From assembly GCF_020171945.1 (NCBI RefSeq), contig NZ_JAIVAP010000006.1, positions 224,459 to 288,458 on the forward strand: a stretch of DNA of 64,000 bases. The letters run 5' to 3'. Source of the stretch: Bacillus infantis. GTDB taxonomy: Bacteria > Bacillota > Bacilli > Bacillales > Cytobacillaceae. The notes beneath the pieces were generated by a model. That model was not told the origin of the DNA and searched no databases. It saw nothing but the letters and a program-made list of their open reading frames with translations. Of this stretch, positions 1 through 13,307 are shown in pieces. Position 1 is the first letter of the stretch; each line of letters opens with the position of its first letter. The position numbers were made by a program, and so were the translations under genes.

Positions 1-7
1 TTTATAG

Positions 8-1531
<1,524 letters not shown>

Positions 1532-1550
1532 TAGCGCAAGTCCCAAGCAG

Positions 1551-1573
1551 AAAAAGCCTGATTCAGGCTTTTT
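1551..1573 (+). terminator. terminator-like hairpin between atpA and atpG
   Basis: A perfect 10-bp stem (AAAAAGCCTG / CAGGCTTTTT) with a 3-base loop ends in five T, 20 bases after the atpA stop codon. It has the form of an intrinsic terminator but sits inside the operon, so it is probably a partial terminator or an mRNA-end/processing structure rather than the operon end. Confidence 0.6.
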
Positions 1574-1680
1574 CCCTTGAGGATGGATATCGCTGTTAAA
1601 GGTCTGACAATAGAAGGGCTGGCGGGGCTGCCCCAAAACGGGCAGGCTCTCAGCCTGACATTCTTTGAAAAGGGTGGTGA

Positions 1681-2547
<867 letters not shown>

Positions 2548-2696
2548 TAAATGCCAGTCCTGGACGCTGATAGAAGCTGCTGCTTAGGTGCCTTCACTGC
2601 TGATGGCGCCAAAGCATCTGCATCTTACAGCACAGGCCAGGCAAAGCAAGATAGAGATGCCCGACTGATATCATGCCAGGCGCAATCCTCTATTGA

Positions 2697-4142
<1,446 letters not shown>

Positions 4143-4161
4143 TTTCGGACCAGGAGGGTAA

Positions 4162-4572
<411 letters not shown>

Positions 4573-4576
4573 TTAT

Positions 4577-4608
4577 AAAAACCTCCGGTAAATGCCGGGG
4601 GTTTTTTC
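4577..4608 (+). terminator. intrinsic terminator of the atp operon
   Basis: GC-rich hairpin (AACCTCCGG / CCGGGGGTT) with a short loop followed by a T-rich run, immediately after atpC. Confidence 0.9.
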
Positions 4609-4708
4609 TTTTGGCTCTTTTCGAAAAGTAAAGTTGAAGGATAGAGAAGGTAAGGTTTTGAAAAATGGAAGTCTTATACTTACTTGAATGAGTGACAGCA
4701 AGCTTTAA

Positions 4709-4897
4709 AATAAGCGGAGATTTTCCAGTTAGGTTGCTGAATATGATACGGGTGAGTCTAAATAAGCGGAGAAATTCCGGTTAAGAGGAGCAAAGTTGCC
4801 CATTTTCCAGTTTTTAGAGTCAATAGACGGAACTTCTCCGTCTATTTGAGTCATTTTTATAGTTTTTTTGAAAATAGGGGTAATTTCTCCGGTTATT
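4709..4897. repeat. four copies of a 23-25 bp imperfect palindrome
   Basis: Four related elements begin at 4709, 4761, 4822 and 4873 (spacings 52, 61 and 51 bp). Each has the form AATAAGCGGA, a short AT-rich centre, then TCCGGTTATT-like sequence. The third copy is a clean hairpin (AATAGACGGA / TCCGTCTATT). They lie between the atp terminator and the 134-bp repeats in a gap with no supportable gene. Function unknown. Confidence 0.7.
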
Positions 4898-4931
4898 TTT
4901 CATCATGAATCCTTCAAAATTATAAAAAACC

Positions 4932-5065
4932 CTGTTGATTGCAGTGGAAGGCACGAAGACTCCTGCGGGATTGCAGCGGAAATGTTGAGACCCCGCAGCG
5001 CGCAAGCGCGAGGAGGCTCAGCGCCGCCCCGCGGAAAGCGAAGTGCCTGCAACGGAAATCAACAG
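4932..5065. repeat. 134-bp structured intergenic repeat, copy 1
   Basis: Begins CTGTTGATT and ends AATCAACAG, so the ends are inverted repeats, and the inner arms (GGCACGAAG / GAAGTGCC) extend the pairing. The GC-rich core includes CCCCGCAGCGCGCAAGCGCG. It is nearly identical to the copy at 5176 in the same orientation. It resembles the long palindromic intergenic repeats scattered in many Bacillus genomes. No coding capacity is evident. Confidence 0.85.
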
Positions 5066-5175
5066 CCTCATTTTAAAGAAAAACTATAATTAAAAATGGG
5101 GAAAGTAAAACGAAATCATTCTTCTCTTCCAGCTCACTGCAAATTCATCTTAAGTCCAACTAATTTTAAAAAACC

Positions 5176-5309
5176 CTGTTGATTGCAGTGGAAGGCACGA
5201 AGACTCCTGCGGGATTGCAGCGGAAATGTTGAGACCCCGCAGCGCGCAAGCGCGAGGAGGCTCAACTTCGCCCCGCGGAAAGCGAAGTGCCTGCAACGGA
5301 AATCAACAG
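5176..5309. repeat. 134-bp structured intergenic repeat, copy 2
   Basis: Same length, orientation and ends as the copy at 4932. The only differences I see are four bases in the core (GCGC replaced by ACTT). The rest of the 4609-5475 gap shows no gene. Confidence 0.85.
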
Positions 5310-5475
5310 CCCCATTACCACCACAAACCCACTCTCCTTTAGAATAAGCCCACAACCAATAAATTATTTTACTAACCCCCCATTCCCTATATCACAAAAA
5401 CTTACGTCATAACTCAAACAAATCTGCGTAAAATGTACAAGAGCCTCGATATTTCCAAATAATACATAAGCTTTA

Positions 5476-5504
5476 TCGACAGTAAAAACCAACGATGCTA
5501 TAAT
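5476..5504 (+). promoter_or_regulatory. sigma-A promoter of the nuo operon
   Basis: A -35 box TCGACA (5476-5481), a 17-base spacer and a -10 box TATAAT (5499-5504) with an extended TGC before it. This lies 58 bases upstream of nuoA, so the complex I operon can be transcribed independently of atp. Confidence 0.75.
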
Positions 5505-5561
5505 GATAACGATTACATTTCTAAAAGTTTTGAAAATTCACGTGTTTTAGGAGGAAAAGAC

Positions 5562-5936
5562 ATGGATTTGCTGAACTTATACCAAAATAACTATCTGATT
5601 GTCTTCGTATTTCTATGTCTAGGTGTCCTGCTTCCTGTGGTCGCATTATTCCTGGGAAAGCTCCTTCGCCCCAACAAGCCGTCAGAAGCAAAGTACACCA
5701 CATATGAAAGCGGGATTGAACCATTCCATGATTCAAGGGTGCAGTTCAATGTCCGCTATTATATTTTTGCCCTCATGTTTGTCATCTTCGATGTTGAAAC
5801 CGTATTTTTATACCCCTGGGCCGTCGCCTATGAAAAACTCGGAATATTTGCCCTGATTGAAATGCTCATTTTTACCATTATGCTGGTCATCGGACTAATC
5901 TATGCATGGAAGAAGAAGGTGCTCAAATGGACTTGA
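5562..5936 (+). CDS. nuoA: NADH-quinone oxidoreductase subunit A
   Basis: Small membrane subunit of complex I at the junction between the hydrophilic and membrane arms. 124 residues with three hydrophobic segments and the conserved YESGIEP and [15 protein letters not shown] sequences of the family. It has a strong AGGAGG ribosome binding site and is the first gene of an eleven-gene operon. Its stop overlaps the preferred nuoB start by 10 bases, indicating translational coupling. Confidence 0.97.
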   Translation: MDLLNLYQNNYLIVFVFLCLGVLLPVVALFLGKLLRPNKPSEAKYTTYESGIEPFHDSRVQFNVRYYIFALMFVIFDVETVFLYPWAVAYEKLGIFALIEMLIFTIMLVIGLIYAWKKKVLKWT

Positions 5937-6439
5937 AGCTTGAGAATATCACACCGGAAGAAATGCAGGAGCTGCAGCGGAACGTATTTATGGCCACTCT
6001 CGAACAAATCAAAGCCTGGGCCAGGAGCAACTCTTTATGGCCAATGACCTTCGGGCTTGCCTGCTGTGCAATTGAAATGATGGGAGTGGGTTCCTCCCAC
6101 TATGACCTTGACCGGTTCGGATCCTTTTTCCGTACCTCGCCGCGCCAATCGGACGTCATGATCGTTTCCGGTACCGTCACAAAGAAGATGGCTCCGATCG
6201 TCCGCCGCCTGTATGATCAAATGCCTGAGCCTAAATGGGTGATTGCCATGGGTTCGTGTGCAACGGCAGGAGGACCTTATGTAAAATCCTATTCGGTTGT
6301 AAAAGGCGTCGACCAGATCGTCCCGGTGGATGTATACATACCAGGCTGTCCGCCAAATCCGGCAGCCCTGATTTACGGAATCAACAAGCTTAAGGAAAAA
6401 ATCCGATATGAAGCAAAGACCGGGAAGCGGGTGATCTAA
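5927..6439 (+). CDS. nuoB: NADH-quinone oxidoreductase subunit B
   Basis: Carries the terminal iron-sulfur cluster N2 of complex I, which passes electrons to quinone. Likely cluster ligands are C46, C47 (LACCAIE), C111 (GSCAT) and C141 (PGCPPNP). 170 residues from the ATG at 5927, chosen over the ATG at 5906 because AGAAGGTG lies 5 bases before it. Very conserved; the N2 pocket is intact. Confidence 0.97.
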   Translation: MDLKLENITPEEMQELQRNVFMATLEQIKAWARSNSLWPMTFGLACCAIEMMGVGSSHYDLDRFGSFFRTSPRQSDVMIVSGTVTKKMAPIVRRLYDQMPEPKWVIAMGSCATAGGPYVKSYSVVKGVDQIVPVDVYIPGCPPNPAALIYGINKLKEKIRYEAKTGKRVI

Positions 6440-6443
6440 GCTT

Positions 6444-7862
6444 ATGGGCGATGAAAAGGATAAAGAGCAGCTGAAGAAAGAGGCAGCAGAAAAGGCCAAA
6501 GCAATCGCCAAAAAGCGCCTTGAAGAAAAACGGGCAGCGGAACAGGCTGAATTAAAAGAAGCTTCAGATCCGGAAGAAGACCTGGCAAAAAAGAAAGCCG
6601 CAGCAGCAGCCAAAGCGAAGGCCGCAGCCCTTGCGAAAAAGAAAGCCAGGGAACAGGAAGCCCAGCTAGACTCCTCCACGCCAGAGGAACCGGAAGAGGA
6701 AGATCTGGCAAAGAAGAAAGCTGCTGCAGCAGCCAAGGCGAAGGCCGCAGCCCTTGCTAAAAAGAAAGCCAGGGAACAGGAAGCCCAGACAGAGGCCCCT
6801 GCTCCAGATGAGCCGGAAGATGATCTCGCCAAAAAGAAAGCCGCAGCAGCAGCCAAAGCCAAGGCTGCAGCCCTCGCAAAAATGAAAGCAAAAGAACAGG
6901 CAGCCAAGGCAGAGGGCAGCCCTGCTGAGGCAGCAGAAGAAGAAGGAGAAATTCTCGCGAAAAAGAAAGCAGCCGCTGCAGCCAAAGCAAAAGCCGCAGC
7001 CCTCGCAAAAATGAAAGCTAAGGAACAGGAATCAGGAGGGGAGGCAGCAGGGAACGAGGAGCTTGCAAAGAAAAAAGCAGCAGCCGCTGCGAAAGCCAAG
7101 GCAGCCGCCGCGGCAAAGGCAAAAGCGGCTGCTATGGCAAAGCAAGCCGGGGAGTCAGGCGGAGATGACGAAAAGGCTAAAGCTATTGCAGCCGCCAAGG
7201 CGAAAGCCGCAGCAGCAGCAAAAGCGAAAGCTGCAGCTGCCGCAAAAGCATCAGGAGCCGGCGGTGATGATGAAAAAGCAAAGGCAATCGCTGCAGCAAA
7301 GGCAAAAGCCGCCGCAGCTGCCAAAGCAAGGGCGGCAGGAGGCACTAAAGCGGCCGCAGAGCCTGAGGCAGAACAGCCTCCTTCCGCGAACCAGCCTTTC
7401 CTTGATCTGTACACAAAGGTAATTGAAGAACATCTCGGAGGGGATGTATTGGAAGAATCCTATATTAATAGGCTTTCAAAAGATGTTCCGACTCTTGTCG
7501 CAAGGCAGGATACATATTTCAGGATTGCAGAGTTCCTGCGCTATAACGAGCAGCTGGGCTTTGACTATCTGTCCGAGCTGCATGGTACTGACTTTGAAAC
7601 CCATATGGAGGTCTATGTGCATTTGTATTCTTATAAAAACCGCCAGACGGTGGCATTGAAGACAAAGATAGACCGTTCAGACCCTGTCATAGAATCGCTG
7701 GCGTCTTTATGGGCAGGGGCCAATTGGCCCGAATGCGAGGCATATGATCTGCTCGGCATCAGCTTCAAGGGCCATCCAGGCCTGTACCGGATCATGCTCG
7801 GGGAAGAATGGATCGGCCATCCGCTCCGAAAAGATTATGAACCCTACGATGTGGAGGTGTAG
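6444..7862 (+). CDS. nuoC: NADH-quinone oxidoreductase subunit C with long Ala/Lys repeat extension
   Basis: Hydrophilic-arm subunit (30-kDa type). The true NuoC domain occupies roughly residues 315-472 and contains the signature around YDLLGISFKGHP and a C-terminal HPLRKDYEP. The preceding 310 residues are low-complexity repeats of the form LAKKKAAAAAKAKAAALAKK separated by acidic linkers rich in Glu, Pro and Asp, and are predicted highly charged and helical. From memory, Bacillus NuoC proteins often have an Ala/Lys/Glu-rich extension, but this one is long: 472 residues against about 150-200 for the bare domain. It lies 4 bases after nuoB. The repeats are also visible at DNA level and produce long false ORFs on the other strand. 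Confidence 0.93.
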   Translation: MGDEKDKEQLKKEAAEKAKAIAKKRLEEKRAAEQAELKEASDPEEDLAKKKAAAAAKAKAAALAKKKAREQEAQLDSSTPEEPEEEDLAKKKAAAAAKAKAAALAKKKAREQEAQTEAPAPDEPEDDLAKKKAAAAAKAKAAALAKMKAKEQAAKAEGSPAEAAEEEGEILAKKKAAAAAKAKAAALAKMKAKEQESGGEAAGNEELAKKKAAAAAKAKAAAAAKAKAAAMAKQAGESGGDDEKAKAIAAAKAKAAAAAKAKAAAAAKASGAGGDDEKAKAIAAAKAKAAAAAKARAAGGTKAAAEPEAEQPPSANQPFLDLYTKVIEEHLGGDVLEESYINRLSKDVPTLVARQDTYFRIAEFLRYNEQLGFDYLSELHGTDFETHMEVYVHLYSYKNRQTVALKTKIDRSDPVIESLASLWAGANWPECEAYDLLGISFKGHPGLYRIMLGEEWIGHPLRKDYEPYDVEV

Positions 7863-7865
7863 CCG

Positions 7866-8966
7866 ATGCTGCGAACAGAGGAAATGCTCCTGAATGTCGG
7901 GCCGCAGCACCCCAGTACGCACGGTGTTTTCCGGCTCGTCCTCAAAATAGACGGAGAAATCATTAAAGAAGCTAAGCCTGTCATCGGCTACCTTCACAGA
8001 GGTACAGAAAAGCTGGCTGAAAATCTTCAGTATACACAAATCATCCCTTATACAGACAGGATGGATTATCTGGCTGCCATGACGAATAACTATGTGATCG
8101 TCCATGCAGTGGAAACGATGATGAACATCGAAATCCCGGAGCGGGCCGAATACCTCCGCGTCATCTCGATGGAGCTCGGCAGGATTGCAAGCCATCTGGT
8201 ATGGTGGGGGACCTATCTGCTCGATATCGGGGCGGTTAGCCCCTTCCTGTATGCTTTCCGCGAACGGGAAATGATCATCAATATGCTGAACGAGCTGTGC
8301 GGTGCCAGGCTGACCTTTAACTATATGCGTGTCGGGGGCGTCAAATGGGATGCTCCGGAAGGCTGGATCGAGAAGGTCAAAGAATTTGTGCCTTATATGA
8401 GGGAGCAGCTGAAAGGCTATCACGATCTTGTCACAGGAAATGAAATTTTCATGAACCGTGTAAAAGGAGTGGGCACCTACACGAAAGAGGAGGCCCTCAG
8501 CTACTCGCTGAGCGGCGCCAATCTCAGGTGTACAGGCGTCAAATGGGATCTTCGCAAAGATGAGCCTTACTCCATCTATGACCGCTTCCAGTTTGATGTG
8601 CCTGTCCGGGAAGGCGGGGATGCCTGGGCCAGGTATCATTGCCGGCTTGAGGAAATAGAAGAGTCTCTTAAAATACTGGAGCAGGCTGCAGAGCAATTCC
8701 CGGAGGATGGCGACTTCATGGCAAAGGTTCCGAAAATCATCAAAGCGCCGAAGGGTGAAGCCTTCGTAAGGATTGAATCGCCGCGCGGCGAGATCGGCTG
8801 CTATATTGCCAGCAACGGGAAAAAGGAGCCGTACCGCCTGAAATTCAGGAGGCCTTCCTTCTATAATCTGCAAATCCTTCCGAAGCTTCTGGAGGGGGAG
8901 AACATCGCCAATCTGATTGCTATTTTAGGAGCGATTGATATTGTACTAGGGGAGGTGGACGGCTGA
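7866..8966 (+). CDS. nuoD: NADH-quinone oxidoreductase subunit D
   Basis: 49-kDa-type subunit, related to the large subunit of NiFe hydrogenases, that forms the quinone pocket with NuoB. 366 residues, starting with the conserved LNVGPQHPSTHGVFRLV segment and including the HRGTEK motif. The ATG follows GGAGGTG. Its TGA overlaps the nuoH ATG (TGATG), a coupled arrangement. Confidence 0.97.
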   Translation: MLRTEEMLLNVGPQHPSTHGVFRLVLKIDGEIIKEAKPVIGYLHRGTEKLAENLQYTQIIPYTDRMDYLAAMTNNYVIVHAVETMMNIEIPERAEYLRVISMELGRIASHLVWWGTYLLDIGAVSPFLYAFREREMIINMLNELCGARLTFNYMRVGGVKWDAPEGWIEKVKEFVPYMREQLKGYHDLVTGNEIFMNRVKGVGTYTKEEALSYSLSGANLRCTGVKWDLRKDEPYSIYDRFQFDVPVREGGDAWARYHCRLEEIEESLKILEQAAEQFPEDGDFMAKVPKIIKAPKGEAFVRIESPRGEIGCYIASNGKKEPYRLKFRRPSFYNLQILPKLLEGENIANLIAILGAIDIVLGEVDG

Positions 8967-9973
8967 TGGTCAATGAACTGCTCCGTTCAGAACCCGGCCT
9001 TCTGAACTTTGGCATCTTTTTCGCGCTCGCGGCTGTTCTTCTGCTTGTCGTGCTCGGCTTTGTCACCTATGCCATCCTGGCAGAACGGAAAGTGATGGGC
9101 TTTATGCAGCTGAGGCAGGGGCCCAACCAGGTCGGCGGGCGGTGGGGCCTGCTGCAGACAGTGGCTGACGTACTGAAGCTGCTGATAAAAGAGGACACCA
9201 TCCCCAAGCTGGCCGACCGGCCGCTGTTCATCCTGGCACCGGTCATTGCCTTCACGCCGGCCTTTATGGTCCTGGCGGTCATCCCGTTCACGGATAAATT
9301 CCAGTTCGCCGACATCGGTGTCGGGCTGCTCTATTATATTGCCATTTCCGGTTTGACAACCATCGGGATTGTGGCCGGGGGATGGGCATCCAATAATAAA
9401 TACGCGCTCCTCGGCGGCATGAGGGCGGCCGCACAGATGATTTCCTATGAAATCCCCCTCGTCATGTCTGTGCTCGGTATCGTTCTCCTGACAGGGAGCC
9501 TGAATCTCAATGAAATAGTCGAGGCTCAGCGGGGCGGCTGGTTCATCATCTGGCAGCCGGTCGCGTTCATCATCTTCATCATCGCATCAGTAGCAGAGCT
9601 GAACCGGGCGCCTTTTGATCTCCCGGAAGCGGAATCGGAGCTTGTTGCCGGCTTCCATGTGGAATATTCAGGGTTTCGATGGGCATTTTTCATGCTCGCG
9701 GAATATGTGTATTTTTTCGCAATGGCTTCCCTGACCACGGTGCTGTTTCTCGGAGGCTGGCTCCCGCTGCCGTTCCTTGGCTTCATTCCCGGTGCAGTCT
9801 GGTTTGCCCTTAAATTCAGCCTGGTCATCTTCCTGCTCATCTGGTTCAGGGTCACCTTCCCGCGCATCCGTGCAGACCAGCTGATGGAGTTCGGCTGGAA
9901 GGTACTGCTGCCGGCTGCCCTGGCAAATATATTCCTGACCGCGGTCATTAAAGAGCTGATCAGATTCTTCTAA
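8966..9973 (+). CDS. nuoH: NADH-quinone oxidoreductase subunit H
   Basis: Membrane subunit ND1 type, linking the quinone site to the proton-pumping arm. 335 residues with about eight membrane spans and the family motifs ERKVMGFMQLRQGPN and AELNRAPFDLPEAESELVAG (seen at about residues 211-230). It is coupled to nuoD by TGATG. A 67-base gap follows before nuoI. Confidence 0.97.
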   Translation: MVNELLRSEPGLLNFGIFFALAAVLLLVVLGFVTYAILAERKVMGFMQLRQGPNQVGGRWGLLQTVADVLKLLIKEDTIPKLADRPLFILAPVIAFTPAFMVLAVIPFTDKFQFADIGVGLLYYIAISGLTTIGIVAGGWASNNKYALLGGMRAAAQMISYEIPLVMSVLGIVLLTGSLNLNEIVEAQRGGWFIIWQPVAFIIFIIASVAELNRAPFDLPEAESELVAGFHVEYSGFRWAFFMLAEYVYFFAMASLTTVLFLGGWLPLPFLGFIPGAVWFALKFSLVIFLLIWFRVTFPRIRADQLMEFGWKVLLPAALANIFLTAVIKELIRFF

Positions 9974-10040
9974 AATGCAGCCCGGCGCAGATGCCGGGAA
10001 TGCCGCTAATATTCCAGACTGATAGAAAGGGTGAAAAAGC

Positions 10041-10460
10041 ATGCTGGGACTGGCAAAGGGACTCAAATATACCCTTAGTAATCTGGCAAGAAAAAAAGTC
10101 ACCTATAATTATCCGAAAGAGCCGCTGCCGCTTCCGGACCGGTTCAGGGGCATCCAGAAATTCTATCCGGAAAAATGCATCGTCTGCAATCAGTGCGCCA
10201 ATATCTGCCCGACGGATTGCATCCAGCTGACAGGCAAGAAACACCCTGACCCTGCGAAAAAAGGGAAAATCATTGACACCTATGACATCAATTTCGAGAT
10301 CTGCATCTTATGCGACCTATGTACAGAGGTATGCCCGACCGAGGCAATCATCATGACCAATAACTTTGAGCTGGCAGAATACAGCCGTGATGAGCTGTTC
10401 AAAAACCTTGAATGGCTTGATGAGAATGATGAAAACATACGGCAGGTGAATAAAGCATGA
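10041..10460 (+). CDS. nuoI: NADH-quinone oxidoreductase subunit I
   Basis: Ferredoxin-like subunit with two 4Fe-4S clusters (N6a and N6b) that carry electrons to NuoB. Two complete CxxCxxCxxxCP motifs are seen: C46, C49, C52, C56 and C88, C91, C94, C98. 139 residues. Overlaps nuoJ by 4 bases (ATGA). Confidence 0.97.
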   Translation: MLGLAKGLKYTLSNLARKKVTYNYPKEPLPLPDRFRGIQKFYPEKCIVCNQCANICPTDCIQLTGKKHPDPAKKGKIIDTYDINFEICILCDLCTEVCPTEAIIMTNNFELAEYSRDELFKNLEWLDENDENIRQVNKA

Positions 10461-10981
10461 CATTTTCAGGAGAGCTGCTTGCCTTTTTAGGGCTGGCCAT
10501 CGCTGCAGTGACAGGGGGCATTCTGCTGATCAATCTTGAGAAAGTGGTCCATATGGTGGTCGCGCTTGTGTTTACTTTTATCAGCATAGCCGGCATTTAT
10601 ATACTCTTGTCTGCTGAATTCATTGCTGTTGTCCAGGTGCTGATCTACTCTGGTGCCATCACGATCATCATGCTGTTTGGCATCATGCTTACCCGCCACA
10701 ATGACCAAAGTGAGCAGAAAGCCGGCCGCCTGCGCAGGATTCTATTATTTCTGGCGATCCTGGCCTTTGCCTTCAGTGTGTATATCGGCATCTATAACCT
10801 TGAGTTCCCGGAGCAGGAGGTACTGCTTCATGAAAACAATACAGAGCAAATCGGGATCAGCTTATTCTCCGAATTTGTTATTCCTTTTGAACTGACATCA
10901 GTGGTGCTCCTGGTTGCATTGGTCGGGGCCATTGTCCTGGCGAGGAAGGATGATGGGGGAACGGAGGGTGATGAAGGATGA
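10457..10981 (+). CDS. nuoJ: NADH-quinone oxidoreductase subunit J
   Basis: ND6-type membrane subunit with about five hydrophobic segments in 174 residues; contains the conserved [20 protein letters not shown] region. Its start overlaps the nuoI stop and its stop overlaps the nuoK start, both by 4 bases, indicating tight coupling. Confidence 0.96.
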   Translation: MTFSGELLAFLGLAIAAVTGGILLINLEKVVHMVVALVFTFISIAGIYILLSAEFIAVVQVLIYSGAITIIMLFGIMLTRHNDQSEQKAGRLRRILLFLAILAFAFSVYIGIYNLEFPEQEVLLHENNTEQIGISLFSEFVIPFELTSVVLLVALVGAIVLARKDDGGTEGDEG

Positions 10982-11292
10982 CAGGTGTACCTGTTTCAGC
11001 CTATCTTGCACTGGCACTCATCTTATTTTGCATCGGATTATACGGGGCTCTTACGAAACGGAATACCGTCATTGTCCTCATTTCCATTGAGCTGATGCTG
11101 AATGCGGTCAATATTAATCTTGTCGCGTTCAGCAAATATGGGATGGTCCCGTCGATCACAGGACAGGTATTCGCCTTATTTGCCATCGCTGTTGCTGCAG
11201 CGGAAGCAGCGGTCGGCCTCGCCATCCTCATTTCTCTTTACCGGAGCCGCAGGACTGTCAACATTGATGAAATGGATACTATGAAACATTAG
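10978..11292 (+). CDS. nuoK: NADH-quinone oxidoreductase subunit K
   Basis: ND4L-type subunit with three membrane spans in 104 residues, with the conserved [17 protein letters not shown] segment and the buried Glu used in proton transfer. It is followed by 149 bases with no gene before the preferred nuoL start. Confidence 0.97.
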   Translation: MTGVPVSAYLALALILFCIGLYGALTKRNTVIVLISIELMLNAVNINLVAFSKYGMVPSITGQVFALFAIAVAAAEAAVGLAILISLYRSRRTVNIDEMDTMKH

Positions 11293-11441
11293 CTCTTTGG
11301 AAAAATCAGCGGATGACCGCTGGATCGGAACAAGCAGATAGAAAGAGGCTGTGCCCGGCAGAAGAATGGATACACGCTGCCTGCTGCCCGCCTCCATCCA
11401 GCATGCCGGCTTGCGGTGTGCAAAAGGGGATCGTGATATTG

Positions 11442-13307
11442 ATGGAAAGTGCATGGATCATACCGCTTTTCCCGCTGTTATCATTTGTCATACTCCTGCT
11501 TTTCGGCAGGAGGCTCAAGGAAGCGAGCGCCTATATCGGGATGATCTTAAGCCTTGCCTCCTTTGTGTTATCCCTGTTCGTCCTGTTTGACAGATTTGCC
11601 TCCCCGAGTTTCAAGGCGGAAGGAATCTGGCTTCAAATCGGCGGACTGCAGATCACAGCGGGGTATGAAGTCAATCAATTGAACGCATTAATGCTGATCA
11701 TTGTGTCTCTGGTAAGTTTTCTTGTACATATGTATTCAAAAGGCTATATGCACGGGGACGGGAGGTTCCATATCTTTTACGCGTACCTTGGGCTTTTCAC
11801 CTTTGCCATGCTTGGCCTGGTCCTGTCGCCCAACCTCCTGCAGACCTATATTTTCTGGGAGCTTGTCGGTCTCGGCTCCTTCCTGCTGATCGGCTTCTAT
11901 TTTTACAAAACTGAAGCAAAGCAGGCTGCCAAGAAAGCCTTCATCATGACAAGGATCGGCGATGTCGGCCTTCTGATCGGGCTGATATTGCTTTTCTGGC
12001 AGACAGGGAGCTTTGAGTATGACGAGATCTTTGCTGCTGTTACGGAAGGTGCCATTTCTGAAGGGATGATCACGCTGACAGCGATATTGATCTTTATCGG
12101 AGCAGTCGGAAAATCAGGACAGTTCCCGCTCCATACATGGCTTCCGGATGCAATGGAGGGGCCGACCCCGGTTTCGGCACTCATCCACGCTGCAACGATG
12201 GTGGCAGCGGGTGTGTATCTGGTCGCTGCGCTTTTCCCGCTTTTTGCAGCCAGCGAAACAGCATTATTCACGGTCGCAGTCATTGGGGGAGGGACGGCTG
12301 TGTTTGCCGCCCTCATCGGTCTTGTCCAGAAGGATATCAAAAGGGTGCTGGCCTATTCGACTGTCAGCCAGCTTGGCTATATGATGCTTGCCCTCGGTTC
12401 TGCCGGCTACACGGCCGGGGTGTTCCACCTGATGACACATGCTTTTTTCAAAGCGCTTCTATTCCTCGCGGCAGGGAGTGTCATCCATGCTGTCCATACA
12501 CAGGATATTGAGAAGATGGGCGGTTTATGGAAAAAAATGAAACTGACCGCGCCGCTGTTTTTGATCGGGACACTCTCCATCAGCGGTGTGCCGCTGTTTT
12601 CCGGCTTCTTCAGCAAAGATGAAATACTTGCGTCTGCCTGGGTGCACGGAAATACTTTCCTGTTCTGGCTCGCATTGCTGGCCGCCTTTTTCACCGCATT
12701 TTATATGTTCCGGCTGTTCTTCATGGTCTTTGCCGGCGAGCCGCGGACAAAAACAGAAGACGTTCAAGAATCACCGGGTGTGATGACCTTCCCGATGATT
12801 GTGCTGGGAATATTGGCTATTTTTGCAGGCTATGTGAATACCCCATGGTTCGGTTCCTTCCTCGGCGAATGGCTTACGGAGGGAAATGACCTGTTGGGGC
12901 ATGGCCATGTTGAGGCACCCGTCTGGATCATGATTGCGGCGACGGCCGTTTCGCTTGCCGGCATCATACTTGCCTGGCTGATGTACGGCAGGAGGACGGT
13001 ATCGCGCACCTGGCTCAGCAGCTATTTGCCTTCCGCCCACAGCATCCTGCTGAATAAATTTTATGTGGACGAATTCTACCGCCTCAGCATTGTGCAGGGA
13101 ATGAAGGTATTCAGCCTTTTCCTTCATTATATCGAAACCTTCATTGTAGAAGGAGCCGTAAAGGGAATAGGTTCTGCAGTGCAGGGCCTTGGAAAAGCAG
13201 GCTCCAGACTCCAGGATGGGCAGGTACAGACTTATGGGGCAGCCGCCTTTATTGGCCTTGCCATCCTGACAGCTGTGTTTGCTTTGACAGGAGGGTTCTT
13301 TAAATGA
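11442..13307 (+). CDS. nuoL: NADH-quinone oxidoreductase subunit L
   Basis: Antiporter-like proton-pumping subunit (ND5 type) with the lateral helix. The open frame extends back to 11313, but its first 43 residues are Cys/Pro-rich and unlike any NuoL; the ATG at 11442 gives MESAWIIPLFPLLS, the family start, and 621 residues. An adjacent TTG (11439) and a GTG (11433) are possible alternatives behind AAGGGGA. Contains HTWLPDAMEGPTPVSALIHA, the conserved Proton_antipo_M signature. Overlaps nuoM by 4 bases. Confidence 0.95.
   Translation: MESAWIIPLFPLLSFVILLLFGRRLKEASAYIGMILSLASFVLSLFVLFDRFASPSFKAEGIWLQIGGLQITAGYEVNQLNALMLIIVSLVSFLVHMYSKGYMHGDGRFHIFYAYLGLFTFAMLGLVLSPNLLQTYIFWELVGLGSFLLIGFYFYKTEAKQAAKKAFIMTRIGDVGLLIGLILLFWQTGSFEYDEIFAAVTEGAISEGMITLTAILIFIGAVGKSGQFPLHTWLPDAMEGPTPVSALIHAATMVAAGVYLVAALFPLFAASETALFTVAVIGGGTAVFAALIGLVQKDIKRVLAYSTVSQLGYMMLALGSAGYTAGVFHLMTHAFFKALLFLAAGSVIHAVHTQDIEKMGGLWKKMKLTAPLFLIGTLSISGVPLFSGFFSKDEILASAWVHGNTFLFWLALLAAFFTAFYMFRLFFMVFAGEPRTKTEDVQESPGVMTFPMIVLGILAIFAGYVNTPWFGSFLGEWLTEGNDLLGHGHVEAPVWIMIAATAVSLAGIILAWLMYGRRTVSRTWLSSYLPSAHSILLNKFYVDEFYRLSIVQGMKVFSLFLHYIETFIVEGAVKGIGSAVQGLGKAGSRLQDGQVQTYGAAAFIGLAILTAVFALTGGFFK

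Noticed and set aside
4868..5355. Short ORFs over the 134-bp repeats
   Set aside because: They read through a structured repeat and have no ribosome binding site.
6035..7414. 459-residue minus-strand Ala/Ser-rich ORF
   Set aside because: Antisense shadow of the repetitive nuoC extension; low-complexity composition mirrors the Ala/Lys codons.
11313..11441. N-terminal extension of NuoL
   Set aside because: Cys/Pro-rich sequence not found in the family; normal start at 11442.
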